Below are positions 54,963 to 63,312 of a stretch of 64,000 bases of DNA, in pieces (position 1 is the first letter of the stretch; every line of letters begins with the position of its first letter). The notes under the pieces were generated by a model. That model saw only the letters and a program-made list of their open reading frames with translations. It was not told the DNA's origin and searched no databases. Where the stretch lies: contig NZ_KB898476.1 of the NCBI RefSeq assembly GCF_000377645.1, positions 62,001-126,000 of the forward strand, given 5' to 3'. Made by a program: the position numbers and the translations under genes. The DNA is from Thiomonas sp. FB-6 (lineage in GTDB: Bacteria; Pseudomonadota; Gammaproteobacteria; Burkholderiales; Burkholderiaceae_C).

Positions 54963-55799
54963 TCAGCTCCAGTTGTCCGATCCGGAGGAGTCGTCGCCCC
55001 AGGAACCGGAGGAGGAATCATCGGTCCACGAGCCCGGATCGCTGATGCCGAAATCCTGGTCGTCCGGCAGCGCCGCGCCGGGGTCCGCCATCGGCGGCGC
55101 CGCCTGGGCGTCGGGCAGCGCGGAGCCCCCGCGGTCGAAAAGCTTGTCCACCACCATCTGGCCGGCGGCCATGCCTGCGCCCACCGCCAGCCCGGTGCCC
55201 ACCGCGCCCAGGATGCCGCTGCCCTGCGCGCCGGGCGGGTAGGCGCCGTAAGGCGCCTGCCCCATCGGCTGCGGCGGGTAGCCGGGAGGATAGGGAGCCT
55301 GCCCCGGCGCACCGGGCGTGCCCGGCCAGCCGGGGGCCATCATCTGCACGGGCGGGCGGCGCGAGGCCCGGTACACGGCCCACAGCACGATCAGCGCCAG
55401 CACCACCAGCGCGATGCCCAGCGCCCCCATCGGGAAGCCGCGGCGCGCGGGTGCCGCGCGGCCCGCGTGGCCGGCCACCTGCTGCGTGAAGGCCTGCAGG
55501 GTGTCACGGCGCTCGAAGCCCAGGCCCGGGTCCAGGCTCTGCGCCTTGCCCAGTTCGCGCGAGGCCAGGGGCCAGTCGCCCTGCAGCGCGGCCACCCGCG
55601 CCGAGACGTAGTGCGCCTTGGCCGAGCCCGGGTAGGCTGCCAGCACCTGGTCGATCTCGCGGCGCGCCTGCGCCGCGTGGCCGGTGCTGGCCGCGGTGTA
55701 CACATCGTGGATCGAGGGCACCGCGGCCGGCGCCGCCTGGGCGGCCGTCAACCCCGCGACCAGCGCGGCGGCGCAAAGCAGTAGACGCAACAGTTTCAT
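54963..55799 (-). CDS. Exported tetratricopeptide-containing membrane protein
   Basis: 278 residues with GGAGG before the ATG. A signal peptide (LLRLLLCAAALVAGLTAAQAA), a TPR-like region (HAAQARREIDQVLAAYPGSAKAHYVSARVAALQGDWPLASRELGKAQSLDPG), one membrane helix (ALGIALVVLALIVLWAVY), then a Pro/Gly/Ala-rich spacer and a Ser/Asp-rich acidic tail (DDSSSGSWGDDSSGSDNWS). Similar proteins are found in Burkholderiales but have no known role that I can name. Monocistronic, convergent with ctaD is not the case: it is upstream of it. Confidence 0.7.
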   Translation of the reverse strand: MKLLRLLLCAAALVAGLTAAQAAPAAVPSIHDVYTAASTGHAAQARREIDQVLAAYPGSAKAHYVSARVAALQGDWPLASRELGKAQSLDPGLGFERRDTLQAFTQQVAGHAGRAAPARRGFPMGALGIALVVLALIVLWAVYRASRRPPVQMMAPGWPGTPGAPGQAPYPPGYPPQPMGQAPYGAYPPGAQGSGILGAVGTGLAVGAGMAAGQMVVDKLFDRGGSALPDAQAAPPMADPGAALPDDQDFGISDPGSWTDDSSSGSWGDDSSGSDNWS

Positions 55800-55905
55800 G
55801 GACGAGGCCTCCGGGGCTGCATTTTAGGCGAGCGGGGAGCCGCCGCGCCGGGCCTGCGCCGGCGCTCCTGCAAGGCTGCGCCGCGCGCTGCACAATCCGG
55901 TCATC

Positions 55906-56934
55906 ATGCAAGCCCTTTCCCGTATTCGTCTTTCCATGCTCGACCTGGTCGCGGTGCGCGAGGGCGGCAGCGTCGCCGACGCGCTGGCCGTCGCCTTGCG
56001 CACCGCGCGCCACGCCGAGAAGCTCGGCTTCGTGCGCTACTGGCTCGCCGAGCACCACAACATGCCGGGCATCGCCAGCTCGGCCACCGCCGTGCTGGTG
56101 GGCCACATCGCCGGCGGCACCCAGAGCATCCGCGTGGGCTCCGGGGGCGTCATGCTGCCCAACCACGCGCCGCTGGTCGTCGCCGAGGCCTTCGGCACCC
56201 TGGCCGAGCTGTACCCGGGACGCATCGACCTCGGCCTCGGCCGCGCGCCGGGCACCGACCCGCTGACCATGCGCGCCCTGCGCCGCGACCGCGTCGAGTC
56301 CGAGGACGACTTCCCCCGCGACGTGGCCGAGCTGCAGCAACTGCTGGCCCCGCCCGCGCCGGGCCAGCGCCTGGTCGCCACGCCGGGAGCCGGCACCCAG
56401 GTGCCCATCTGGCTGCTGGGCTCGAGCCTGTTCTCGGCTTCGCTGGCCGCGCAGATGGGCCTGCCCTTCGCCTTCGCCTCGCATTTCGCGCCGCGCCTGC
56501 TGCTGCCGGCGCTGGAGCTGTACCGCAAGCGCTTCCAGCCCTCGGAGCACCTGCGCGAACCCTATGTGGCCGTCGGCGTGCCGCTGATCGCCGCCGACGA
56601 CGACGAGCAGGCCGATTTCCTGGCCAGCAGCACCTACCAACGGGTGCTGGGCATCGTCACCGGACGGCGCGGCCTGCTGGCGCCGCCGGTACGGGGTTTC
56701 CTGCAGGGGCTGCACGCGCAGGAACGCGCGGCCATCGCCGACTTCCTGGGCGCCGCGGTGATCGGCGGCCCCGCCACCGTCCGCGCCGGTTTCGAGACCC
56801 TGGCCGAGGCCACGCGGGCGGACGAATTCGTCCTGGTCAGCGACGTATTCGACCCCGAGTTGCGCCTGCGCAGCCTGGACATCGGCGCGCGCGTGCTGCG
56901 CGAGGCGCAGCAGGCCCTGCCCGCCGAGGCCTGA
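55906..56934 (+). CDS. LLM-class flavin-dependent oxidoreductase (luciferase-like)
   Basis: 342 residues. Bacterial luciferase fold: [108 protein letters not shown] is the characteristic MsnO8/YhbW subgroup opening. It would use FMN and a reduced flavin; substrate unknown. The other half has [28 protein letters not shown] 10-bp hairpin follows. Confidence 0.9.
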   Translation: MQALSRIRLSMLDLVAVREGGSVADALAVALRTARHAEKLGFVRYWLAEHHNMPGIASSATAVLVGHIAGGTQSIRVGSGGVMLPNHAPLVVAEAFGTLAELYPGRIDLGLGRAPGTDPLTMRALRRDRVESEDDFPRDVAELQQLLAPPAPGQRLVATPGAGTQVPIWLLGSSLFSASLAAQMGLPFAFASHFAPRLLLPALELYRKRFQPSEHLREPYVAVGVPLIAADDDEQADFLASSTYQRVLGIVTGRRGLLAPPVRGFLQGLHAQERAAIADFLGAAVIGGPATVRAGFETLAEATRADEFVLVSDVFDPELRLRSLDIGARVLREAQQALPAEA

Positions 56935-56943
56935 CACCTCTGC

Positions 56944-56969
56944 CGCAGGCGCCAGGATCGGCGCCTGCG
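56944..56969 (+). terminator. GC hairpin after the LLM oxidoreductase gene
   Basis: CGCAGGCGCC (56944-56953), six-base loop, GGCGCCTGCG (56960-56969). A perfect 10-bp stem 10 bp after the stop, with no T run. It may end transcription together with other factors. Confidence 0.5.
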
Positions 56970-57087
56970 CGGCGGCCGGATTTGCGCCAGCACAAGGACA
57001 GCGCGGGCGCGGTCTCCTAGGCTTTGCGCAAGGGAGCCGCGAGGCACCGCGAGGGGTTCGCGGGCTGGCGCGGCCCGGGGGGAAGCA

Positions 57088-58308
57088 ATGGGTGCCGCAT
57101 GGCTGGACGAATGGTGGGCGGGCGGCGAAGCCGCGCCCGCCGCGGCGCCCATGGCCGCCTCCGAGCGCAGGCGCCTGCGCCGGCGCCGCGCCCACATGAG
57201 CACGCTGGTGGGCCTGAGCTATGCGGTCGACCTGGCCGTGCTGGCGCTGTTCCGCCTCGGCGGCGCCGTGCCGGGCAGCCTTCTGGCGCTGTACGCCGGC
57301 CTGGCCCTGTCGCACCTGGTGCTGTTCGGCGCGCTGCAACTCAGCGGCGCCACCGAACGCATGCGTCACCCGAACCTCACCGGCCTGCAGATGGCCTGGG
57401 CGCTGGCCATGCAGGTGGGCGCGATGTTGTGGGCGCCGGCGGTGGCCGGCTACTTCGTCGGCGTGATGTTCGTGGTGTTCTCCTTCGGCGCGCTGCGGCT
57501 GCCGCTGCGCTCGGCGCTGTGGATGTGGGCGGCCACCAGCGGCGCGCTGGCGCTGCTGATGTGGCGTTTCCCGCCGCTGGGCGCCATGGCGCCGGCGCTG
57601 CGCGAATCCACCTGGGTGCGCGCGGGCACGGTCGTGGGCTTTTCCACGCTGCTGCTGCGCTGCCTGGTGCTGAACTTCCGGGCCATGGCGCTGCACGCCC
57701 GCTCCACGCGCGAGGCCGCGAAACTCGCGGCCGAGGCGGCCGCGGCGCGCGAACGCGCCACGCGCGACGGACTCACGGGGGCGCTCAACCGCGACGGCCT
57801 GGCTCCGCTGCTGGAGCGCGAACTGGAGCGCCTGCGGGCCCATGGAGCCGACAGCTGCGTGGCGATGATCGACATCGACTGGTTCAAGAGCATCAACGAC
57901 GGCTGCGGCCACCTCACCGGAGACCGCGTGCTGCGCGCGCTGGTGGACCTGCTGCACGGGCATCTGCGCGCCAGCGACCGGCTGGCCCGTTTCGGTGGCG
58001 AGGAGTTCGTGCTGCTGATGCCCTCGACCGGCGAACTCGACGCGATGGAGATCGCCGAGCGCCTGCGCGAACTGGTGGAAGGCCAGGACTGGTCGGCCCT
58101 GGTGGCGCACCTGCGGCTGACGGTGTCCATCGGCGTGGCCCAGGCCCACCCTGCGGACCGCGCCGAGACCTTGATCGCACGCGCGGACACGGCGCTCTAC
58201 GGCGCCAAGGCCGCCGGGCGCAACCGCTGCTGCGCGGCCGTGCGGGTGGACGCCCTGCTGCAGGAATCCATTCCCATGCAGCTGGTGCATCTGGAGCGCC
58301 ACGGCTAG
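57088..58308 (+). CDS. Membrane-bound diguanylate cyclase (GGDEF)
   Basis: 406 residues with GGGGGGAAG before the ATG. Five to six membrane helices (residues 40-200) and a GGDEF domain: RDGLTGALNRDGLAPLLE, MIDIDWFKSINDGCGHLTGDRVLR, and the active motif GGEEF at 303-307. The I-site RxxD is Arg294-Asp297, five residues upstream, so product inhibition by c-di-GMP is expected. It makes c-di-GMP, which the RpfG-like HD-GYP protein could degrade. Confidence 0.94.
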   Translation: MGAAWLDEWWAGGEAAPAAAPMAASERRRLRRRRAHMSTLVGLSYAVDLAVLALFRLGGAVPGSLLALYAGLALSHLVLFGALQLSGATERMRHPNLTGLQMAWALAMQVGAMLWAPAVAGYFVGVMFVVFSFGALRLPLRSALWMWAATSGALALLMWRFPPLGAMAPALRESTWVRAGTVVGFSTLLLRCLVLNFRAMALHARSTREAAKLAAEAAAARERATRDGLTGALNRDGLAPLLERELERLRAHGADSCVAMIDIDWFKSINDGCGHLTGDRVLRALVDLLHGHLRASDRLARFGGEEFVLLMPSTGELDAMEIAERLRELVEGQDWSALVAHLRLTVSIGVAQAHPADRAETLIARADTALYGAKAAGRNRCCAAVRVDALLQESIPMQLVHLERHG

Positions 58309-58405
58309 CCGGCTGTCGACGTGGCGCAAGGGGGCTGCGCGTGCCCGGCAGGCTCGGCCGGGCGGTGCCATACTTGCGCTCGCCGCAGCTCTGCGCCCTG
58401 CTCCC

Positions 58406-60133
58406 ATGCCCTCCTCGTCCGCCTCGTCCGCCTCGTCCGCCTCGTCCGCCCTGCTCGCCCGCCCTCGCCGCCGCTCCTGCCTCCGCGGGCTCGCCGGCAC
58501 CGCCACGGGCCCGTTGTGGCTGGCCGCCGCGCTGGCCGCGGCGCACCCTGCGCTGGCGCAGAGCTCGGCGCCGCGCGCAGCTTTGCAGGTGGAGCCGGCC
58601 GACGGCGCGCAAGGCGTGCACAGGCTGGTGCAACCGCGGATTCGCCTGGCCTCGGCGGCGCAGGCGCGCGAGGCCCTGCATGCGGGGGTGGAACTGCTGG
58701 GGCCGCTGGGACTGCCGGTGCCGGGCGTGCTGCGCGTCGAAGGCGCCGAAATCAACTTCGAACCCGCCATGCCGCTGGCCGGCTGCACGCACTACAGGCT
58801 GGCGCCTGGCGGGGCCGGCCCGGCGCAGCCGGAGGTCGGGTTCACCACGGCCTGCAGCCGCTGGAGCGAACCGGTACAGATCGACGACCGGCGCAGCTCG
58901 CGGCGCCCTGACCGCGGCGCGGACGCCGTGCAGGTGGCCGCCAGCGCGGGCGGCGGAGCCTGGGCCGCCTGGTTCCAGAGCGACGGCCGGCGCAGCGCCA
59001 TCGAGGCCAGCCGTCTGAGCCCCGACACCGGCGCCTGGCAGGGCCCGCGGCGCATCGACCTGCGCGCAGGCGCTGGCGCCACGCTGCCGGCGCTGGCCAC
59101 GCTGGCCGACGGCCGCGTGCTGGCGGCCTGGCTGCAGGACCTGCACGGCCACGCGGCGGTGTTCGCCCGCGTGCTGGGCGACGACGCGCACGCTCCCGCC
59201 CGCCGCCTGGACGACCCGCGGGTGGCCGCCAGCCCCACCGCCGTGCAACTGGCCACCGACGCGGCCGGCAATGCGGTCGCTGTGTGGCAGCAGCCCGGGG
59301 CGCGGCGTACCGAGGCCTGGGCCGCGCACTGGAGCGCCGCGCAGGGGCGCTGGAGCGCGGCGAGGCGCCTCGATTCCGCGCCCGCGCCCGACTACGCGCC
59401 GGCGGTGGCCGGCGCGGGCGACGACCAGTTCGTGGCGGCCTGGGAGCGCGGAGCGGCTGGCCGCGAACGCGTCGCGGCCAGCCGCTGGACCGGCCGCGGC
59501 TGGTCGGCGCCGCGCCTGCTCAGCGCCCCCGGCGTGCGAGGCCGCCGCGTCGCGCTCGCGCTGGACGCGCAGGGTGAGTTGGCGGCGGCGTGGATCCAGG
59601 GCGACGCCGACGCCCGGCGCGTGGCCCTGCGCCGGCTGGCCCTTCCGGACTGGGACGGCGCTCCGGCGCGCCTGCTCGGCGGCGCCGGCCTGCAGGGCCC
59701 GGCCGTTTCCGCCGCCCTGGGGCTCGACCCCGCCGGCGACGCGGCGGTGGCCTGGGAGCAGCAGAGTTCCGCCCAGGGCGACTACGTGATCGAAGCCACG
59801 CGCTGGATGCGCGGCGCGCCGGCGCCCCAGCCGGGCGAACGCATCGATCCGCCCGGGCAACGCAATGCCGGCAACCCGGTGCTGGTCAGCGACCCGGCGG
59901 GCAACCTGGTCTGCGCCTGGTACCAGGACACACCGCAGGGCCTGCAAGTGTTCGCCACGCGCTTCGACGCCTCCAGCCGACGCTGGCAGCCGGCCCTGCT
60001 GCTGTCGGACCCGCGCGACACCGTGCAGGCCAGCTTCCCCGCCCTGGCAGTGGACGCGGCGGGCAGCGTCACCGCGGTCTGGCAGCAGTACAACGGCTGG
60101 CGCGACATCGTCATGGCGAGCCGGCTTCCCTGA
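58406..60133 (+). CDS. Secreted protein with repeated D-x-x-G-x-(A)-V-A-W motifs (beta-propeller-like)
   Basis: 575 residues. The 5' end has four 9-bp repeats CTCGTCCGC (58414-58449) giving a Ser-Ser-Ala run, then RRRSCLRGLAG and LWLAAALAAAHPALAQ, a Tat-like or Sec signal. Residues 60-145 look like a Big_5-type immunoglobulin domain (VEPADGAQGVHRLVQPRIRLA). From about 180 repeats with AAWFQSD, LAAWLQD, VAVWQQPG, VAAWERG, LAAAWIQGD, VAWEQQ, LVCAWYQD and VTAVWQQY recur about every 50-60 residues, which suggests beta-propeller blades. I do not recognise a named family. Confidence 0.7.
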   Translation: MPSSSASSASSASSALLARPRRRSCLRGLAGTATGPLWLAAALAAAHPALAQSSAPRAALQVEPADGAQGVHRLVQPRIRLASAAQAREALHAGVELLGPLGLPVPGVLRVEGAEINFEPAMPLAGCTHYRLAPGGAGPAQPEVGFTTACSRWSEPVQIDDRRSSRRPDRGADAVQVAASAGGGAWAAWFQSDGRRSAIEASRLSPDTGAWQGPRRIDLRAGAGATLPALATLADGRVLAAWLQDLHGHAAVFARVLGDDAHAPARRLDDPRVAASPTAVQLATDAAGNAVAVWQQPGARRTEAWAAHWSAAQGRWSAARRLDSAPAPDYAPAVAGAGDDQFVAAWERGAAGRERVAASRWTGRGWSAPRLLSAPGVRGRRVALALDAQGELAAAWIQGDADARRVALRRLALPDWDGAPARLLGGAGLQGPAVSAALGLDPAGDAAVAWEQQSSAQGDYVIEATRWMRGAPAPQPGERIDPPGQRNAGNPVLVSDPAGNLVCAWYQDTPQGLQVFATRFDASSRRWQPALLLSDPRDTVQASFPALAVDAAGSVTAVWQQYNGWRDIVMASRLP

Positions 60134-60270
60134 GCGCGCGCGGTCGCCGCGCGCCGGGGCGCCAGGATTGCCAGCGGCAACGCCAGGCTCTAGGCTACGG
60201 CCCAGCGAAATGACAGTTATTAGCGGGACAGAACACTAGGCCCGACAACACGGAATCCAGGGAGTCCTTC

Positions 60271-60591
60271 ATGCTGATCGTCACCACCGAGAACGTGCCC
60301 GGACACACGGTGCGCGAGGTCAAGGGCCAGGTGTTCGGCGTCACCGTGCGCAGCCGCGGCCTGGGCGGCAACATGATGGCCGGCCTGCGCACCATCGTCG
60401 GCGGCGAGATCCCCGAGTACACCCAGATGCTGGAGGAAGCCCGGCGCCACGCCATCGACCGCATGGTGGAGAACGCGCTGATGCGCAAGGCCAACGCCAT
60501 CGTGATGATGCGCTTCGATTCCTCCGAACTCGGCCAGTCGATGAGCGAGATCGTGGCCTACGGCACCGCCGTGGTGATCGACCCCGTCTGA
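60271..60591 (+). CDS. YbjQ family protein (UPF0145)
   Basis: 106 residues. VTTENVPGHTVREVKGQVFGVTVRSRGLGGNMMAGLRTIVGGEIPEYTQMLEEAR and ANAIVMMRFDSSELGQSMSEIVAYGTAVVI are the full YbjQ (DUF74) pattern. These small pentameric proteins may bind metals; function unclear. AGGGAGT precedes the ATG. The next gene is 22 bp downstream, probably co-transcribed. Confidence 0.93.
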   Translation: MLIVTTENVPGHTVREVKGQVFGVTVRSRGLGGNMMAGLRTIVGGEIPEYTQMLEEARRHAIDRMVENALMRKANAIVMMRFDSSELGQSMSEIVAYGTAVVIDPV

Positions 60592-60613
60592 GGCCGAGCG
60601 AGGGCTGCTTCCC

Positions 60614-60910
60614 ATGTTGCGCATGTTCGTGCTGTTGCTGGGCGCGGCGCTCAGCGTCGGCGGCGTGCTGGAACTGCTCGTGCACGGCCCGCGCGGCGCC
60701 GGTCTGCAGGCGCTGGTGCTGGGCCTGCTGCTGCTGGCGGGCACCCTGTTCGAGCGCCTGCGCTACGGCGAATCCGACGCGCCGCCCACCGGGCCGGACT
60801 GGGAGCGCACCGACGAAACCTTCGTCGACCCCGGCAGCGGACGCCCGATGGCCGTCTACCAGAACCGCAGCACCGGCAAGCGCCGCTACGTGCCGATCGG
60901 GCGCGCCTGA
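60614..60910 (+). CDS. Small membrane protein, hypothetical
   Basis: 98 residues. Two membrane helices ([19 protein letters not shown] and [17 protein letters not shown]) are followed by a soluble tail with [35 protein letters not shown]. The tail pattern recurs beside YbjQ proteins in related bacteria as far as I recall. No function assigned. It lies 22 bp after ybjQ and 44 bp before the next gene. Confidence 0.7.
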   Translation: MLRMFVLLLGAALSVGGVLELLVHGPRGAGLQALVLGLLLLAGTLFERLRYGESDAPPTGPDWERTDETFVDPGSGRPMAVYQNRSTGKRRYVPIGRA

Positions 60911-60954
60911 GGCGCGCCGTCACCGATTTCCCCAACCAGGTTCCTCCGCATTCG

Positions 60955-61602
60955 ATGAGCAGCTTTCCCGAAGACATCTACACCGAACCCGCGAATCTCG
61001 ATTTCGACACCCTGCGCTGCCTCGGCCCGCTGGCGCCGATGGCCGGCATCTGGGAAGGCCCGCGCGGCCTGGACGTCAAGCCCAAGGCCGACGGCCCCCG
61101 CAAGCAGGCCTTCATCGAGCGCATCGAACTGCAGCCCATCGACCCGCAGACCAACGGCCCCCAGTTGTTCTACGGCCTGCGCTATCACACCCACATCGTC
61201 AAGCCGGGCCAGGTCAAGACCTACCACGACCAGGTGGGCTACTGGCTGTGGGAGCCGGCCACCGGCACGCTGATCCAGACCCTGGCGATTCCGCGCGGGC
61301 AGATCGCCATGGCGGTGGGCCACGCGGCGCCCGACGCCACCGAGTTCGAACTGGCGGCGCGCCTGGGCGATGCCCACGCCAACATCAGTTCGAACCCGTT
61401 CCTGGACCACGCCTTCCGCACCATCGAGTAGCGCATCCGGGTCAGCATCCACGCCGATGGCACCTGGAGCTACGACGAGGACACGGTGATGATGATCCGC
61501 GGCCAGAGCGAGCCCTTCCACCACACCGACCGCAACCTGCTCAGCCGCGTGCAGGCACCGACGCCCAACCCGATGGCGGCGGCCGCGCAGCCGGCCGCCT
61601 GA
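60955..61602 (+). pseudogene. Nitrobindin-like (FABP) haem-binding protein, interrupted by one in-frame TAG
   Basis: The reading begins [35 protein letters not shown] and continues through [26 protein letters not shown] and [13 protein letters not shown] to a TAG at 61429-61431 (158 residues). It then continues in frame with [47 protein letters not shown] to a TGA at 61600-61602. Both parts match one family (FABP/DUF1794), for which about 215 residues and the distal [14 protein letters not shown] and FHHTDRN segments are expected. Tyr would suit at the stop position, so one base change (TAC or TAT to TAG) explains it. Readthrough or a sequencing error are alternatives. Confidence 0.85.
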
Positions 61603-61618
61603 GCCGGCGGCCCGCCCC

Positions 61619-63127
61619 ATGTTCGCCGAATACGCCGCGCTCGACGCCACGGCCCTGGCCGCGCTGATCGCGCGGCGCGAGGTGGCCAGCGTGGAGGTGC
61701 TGCAAGCCGCGCTGGCCCGGCTGGACGCGATCAATCCGCGCATCCGCGCCGTCGTGTCCGACTGGCGCGACAGCGCGCTGGAGCAGGCGCGCGCCTTCGA
61801 CGCGCTGCCGCCCGCCGCGCCCGAGCGCGCCCGGCCTTTCGCCGGCGTGCCGCTGCTGCTCAAGGACCTGGGGCAGGACCTGCGCGGGCGCCCCTCCACC
61901 TGGGGCAGCCGGGCCCGCGCCGGGGTGCTCGCGCGCGACACCTCGGGGGTCGTGGCGCGCTGGCAGGCGGCGGGCCTGCTGCCCTTCGGCAAGACCAACC
62001 TGCCGGAGTTCGCGCTCAAGGCGGTGACCGAACCGGCGCTGTTCGGCCCCTGCCGCAATCCCTGGGACCTCGAACGTACACCGGGCGGGTCCTCGGGAGG
62101 AGCCGCCGCCGCGGTGGCGGCCGGGATCGTGCCGGTGGCCGGGGCCTCCGACGGAGGCGGCTCCATCCGCATTCCCGCCGCCTACTGCGGGCTGTTCGGC
62201 CTGCGCCCCTCGCGCGGGCGCGTCAGCGAAGGCCCCGAGGCCGACGAATTCTGGGACGGCGCCAGCGCCACCCACGTGCTCACGCGCAGCGTGCGCGACA
62301 GCGCCGCGCTGCTGGATGCCGTGCTGGGCTCCACGCCGGGCGACCCCTTCACGGTGGCGCCTCCGGCGCGTGCCTACGCGTTCGACGCCCTCGCCGCCCC
62401 GCCGCGCCTGCGCATCGGCTTCAGCGTGGAGTCTCCGCTGGGCACCGAGGTGCACCCGGAGCACGCGGCCGCGGTGCTGCGCACGGTGGAGCTGCTGCGC
62501 GAGCTGGGCCACGCGGCCGAGCCGGCTGCGCCAGCCATCGACGGCGAGCAGCTGGCGCAAAGCTACCTCGGCATCTACTACGGCCACGTGGCGGCCGACC
62601 TGCGTCAATGCAAGCGGGAGTTCGGCGCGCGCGAGCGGGATTTCGAGCCGGACACGCGCGCCCTGGCGGCCATCGGCGAAAGCCTGGCGGCGCCGGCCTT
62701 CGTCGAACTGCGCCGGCGCTGGAACGGCTTCGCGCGCGCGCTGGCGGCCTTCCATGCACGCCATGACCTGTACCTCACTCCCACCACGGCCCAGCCCGCC
62801 GCGCGCATCGGCGAACTCGACGCTCCCGCATGGCAGCGCGCGGCGCTGCGCGCGCTGCTCGGGCTGGGGCTGGGCGGCCTGCTGCGCCACAGCGGCACGG
62901 TCGAGCAGCTGGCGCGCGCCAACCTCGCGCGCACGCCCTTCACGCAATTGGCCAACCTGACCGGCACGCCGGCCATGAGCGTGCCCCTGCACCAGGGGGC
63001 TGACGGCCTGCCGGTGGGCGTGCAGTTCATTGCCCCCTGGGGACGCGAGGACCTGCTGTTCCAGCTGGGCGCGCAGCTGGAGGCGGCGCGCCCATGGGCG
63101 CAGCGCCTGCCCGTCGGCACGGCCTGA
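61619..63127 (+). CDS. Amidase (amidase signature family)
   Basis: 502 residues. The Ser-cisSer-Lys triad is visible: Lys82 in LLLKDLGQD, Ser158 in [16 protein letters not shown], and Ser182 in [17 protein letters not shown]; the 24-residue gap between the two serines equals that of FAAH. Further motifs [12 protein letters not shown] and [24 protein letters not shown]. It hydrolyses amide bonds; substrate unknown. It starts 16 bp after the broken nitrobindin-like gene. Confidence 0.92.
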   Translation: MFAEYAALDATALAALIARREVASVEVLQAALARLDAINPRIRAVVSDWRDSALEQARAFDALPPAAPERARPFAGVPLLLKDLGQDLRGRPSTWGSRARAGVLARDTSGVVARWQAAGLLPFGKTNLPEFALKAVTEPALFGPCRNPWDLERTPGGSSGGAAAAVAAGIVPVAGASDGGGSIRIPAAYCGLFGLRPSRGRVSEGPEADEFWDGASATHVLTRSVRDSAALLDAVLGSTPGDPFTVAPPARAYAFDALAAPPRLRIGFSVESPLGTEVHPEHAAAVLRTVELLRELGHAAEPAAPAIDGEQLAQSYLGIYYGHVAADLRQCKREFGARERDFEPDTRALAAIGESLAAPAFVELRRRWNGFARALAAFHARHDLYLTPTTAQPAARIGELDAPAWQRAALRALLGLGLGGLLRHSGTVEQLARANLARTPFTQLANLTGTPAMSVPLHQGADGLPVGVQFIAPWGREDLLFQLGAQLEAARPWAQRLPVGTA

Positions 63128-63312
63128 GGGAAGCTGCGCGAGGAGCAGCCGCCACGCCAGCTTCCTTGCGGGAGACATATCAGTACATTCTTATTTACTT
63201 ATTTTTTAGCTGTCCGGGATCGAAACTATGCGTTGGACGCCGCGCGGCGCCCCGGCGCAAACTGCTCGCCAGCCTTTCCGCTCCGCAGCCCGGAGTCCCG
63301 CACGAACCCCTG
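63128..63312 (+). promoter_or_regulatory. Less GC-rich upstream region of the exported protein
   Basis: The stretch ACATTCTTATTTACTTATTT near 63184-63206 is the most A/T-rich in this part of the window and probably holds a promoter for the gene at 63313. No operator is evident. Confidence 0.3.
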
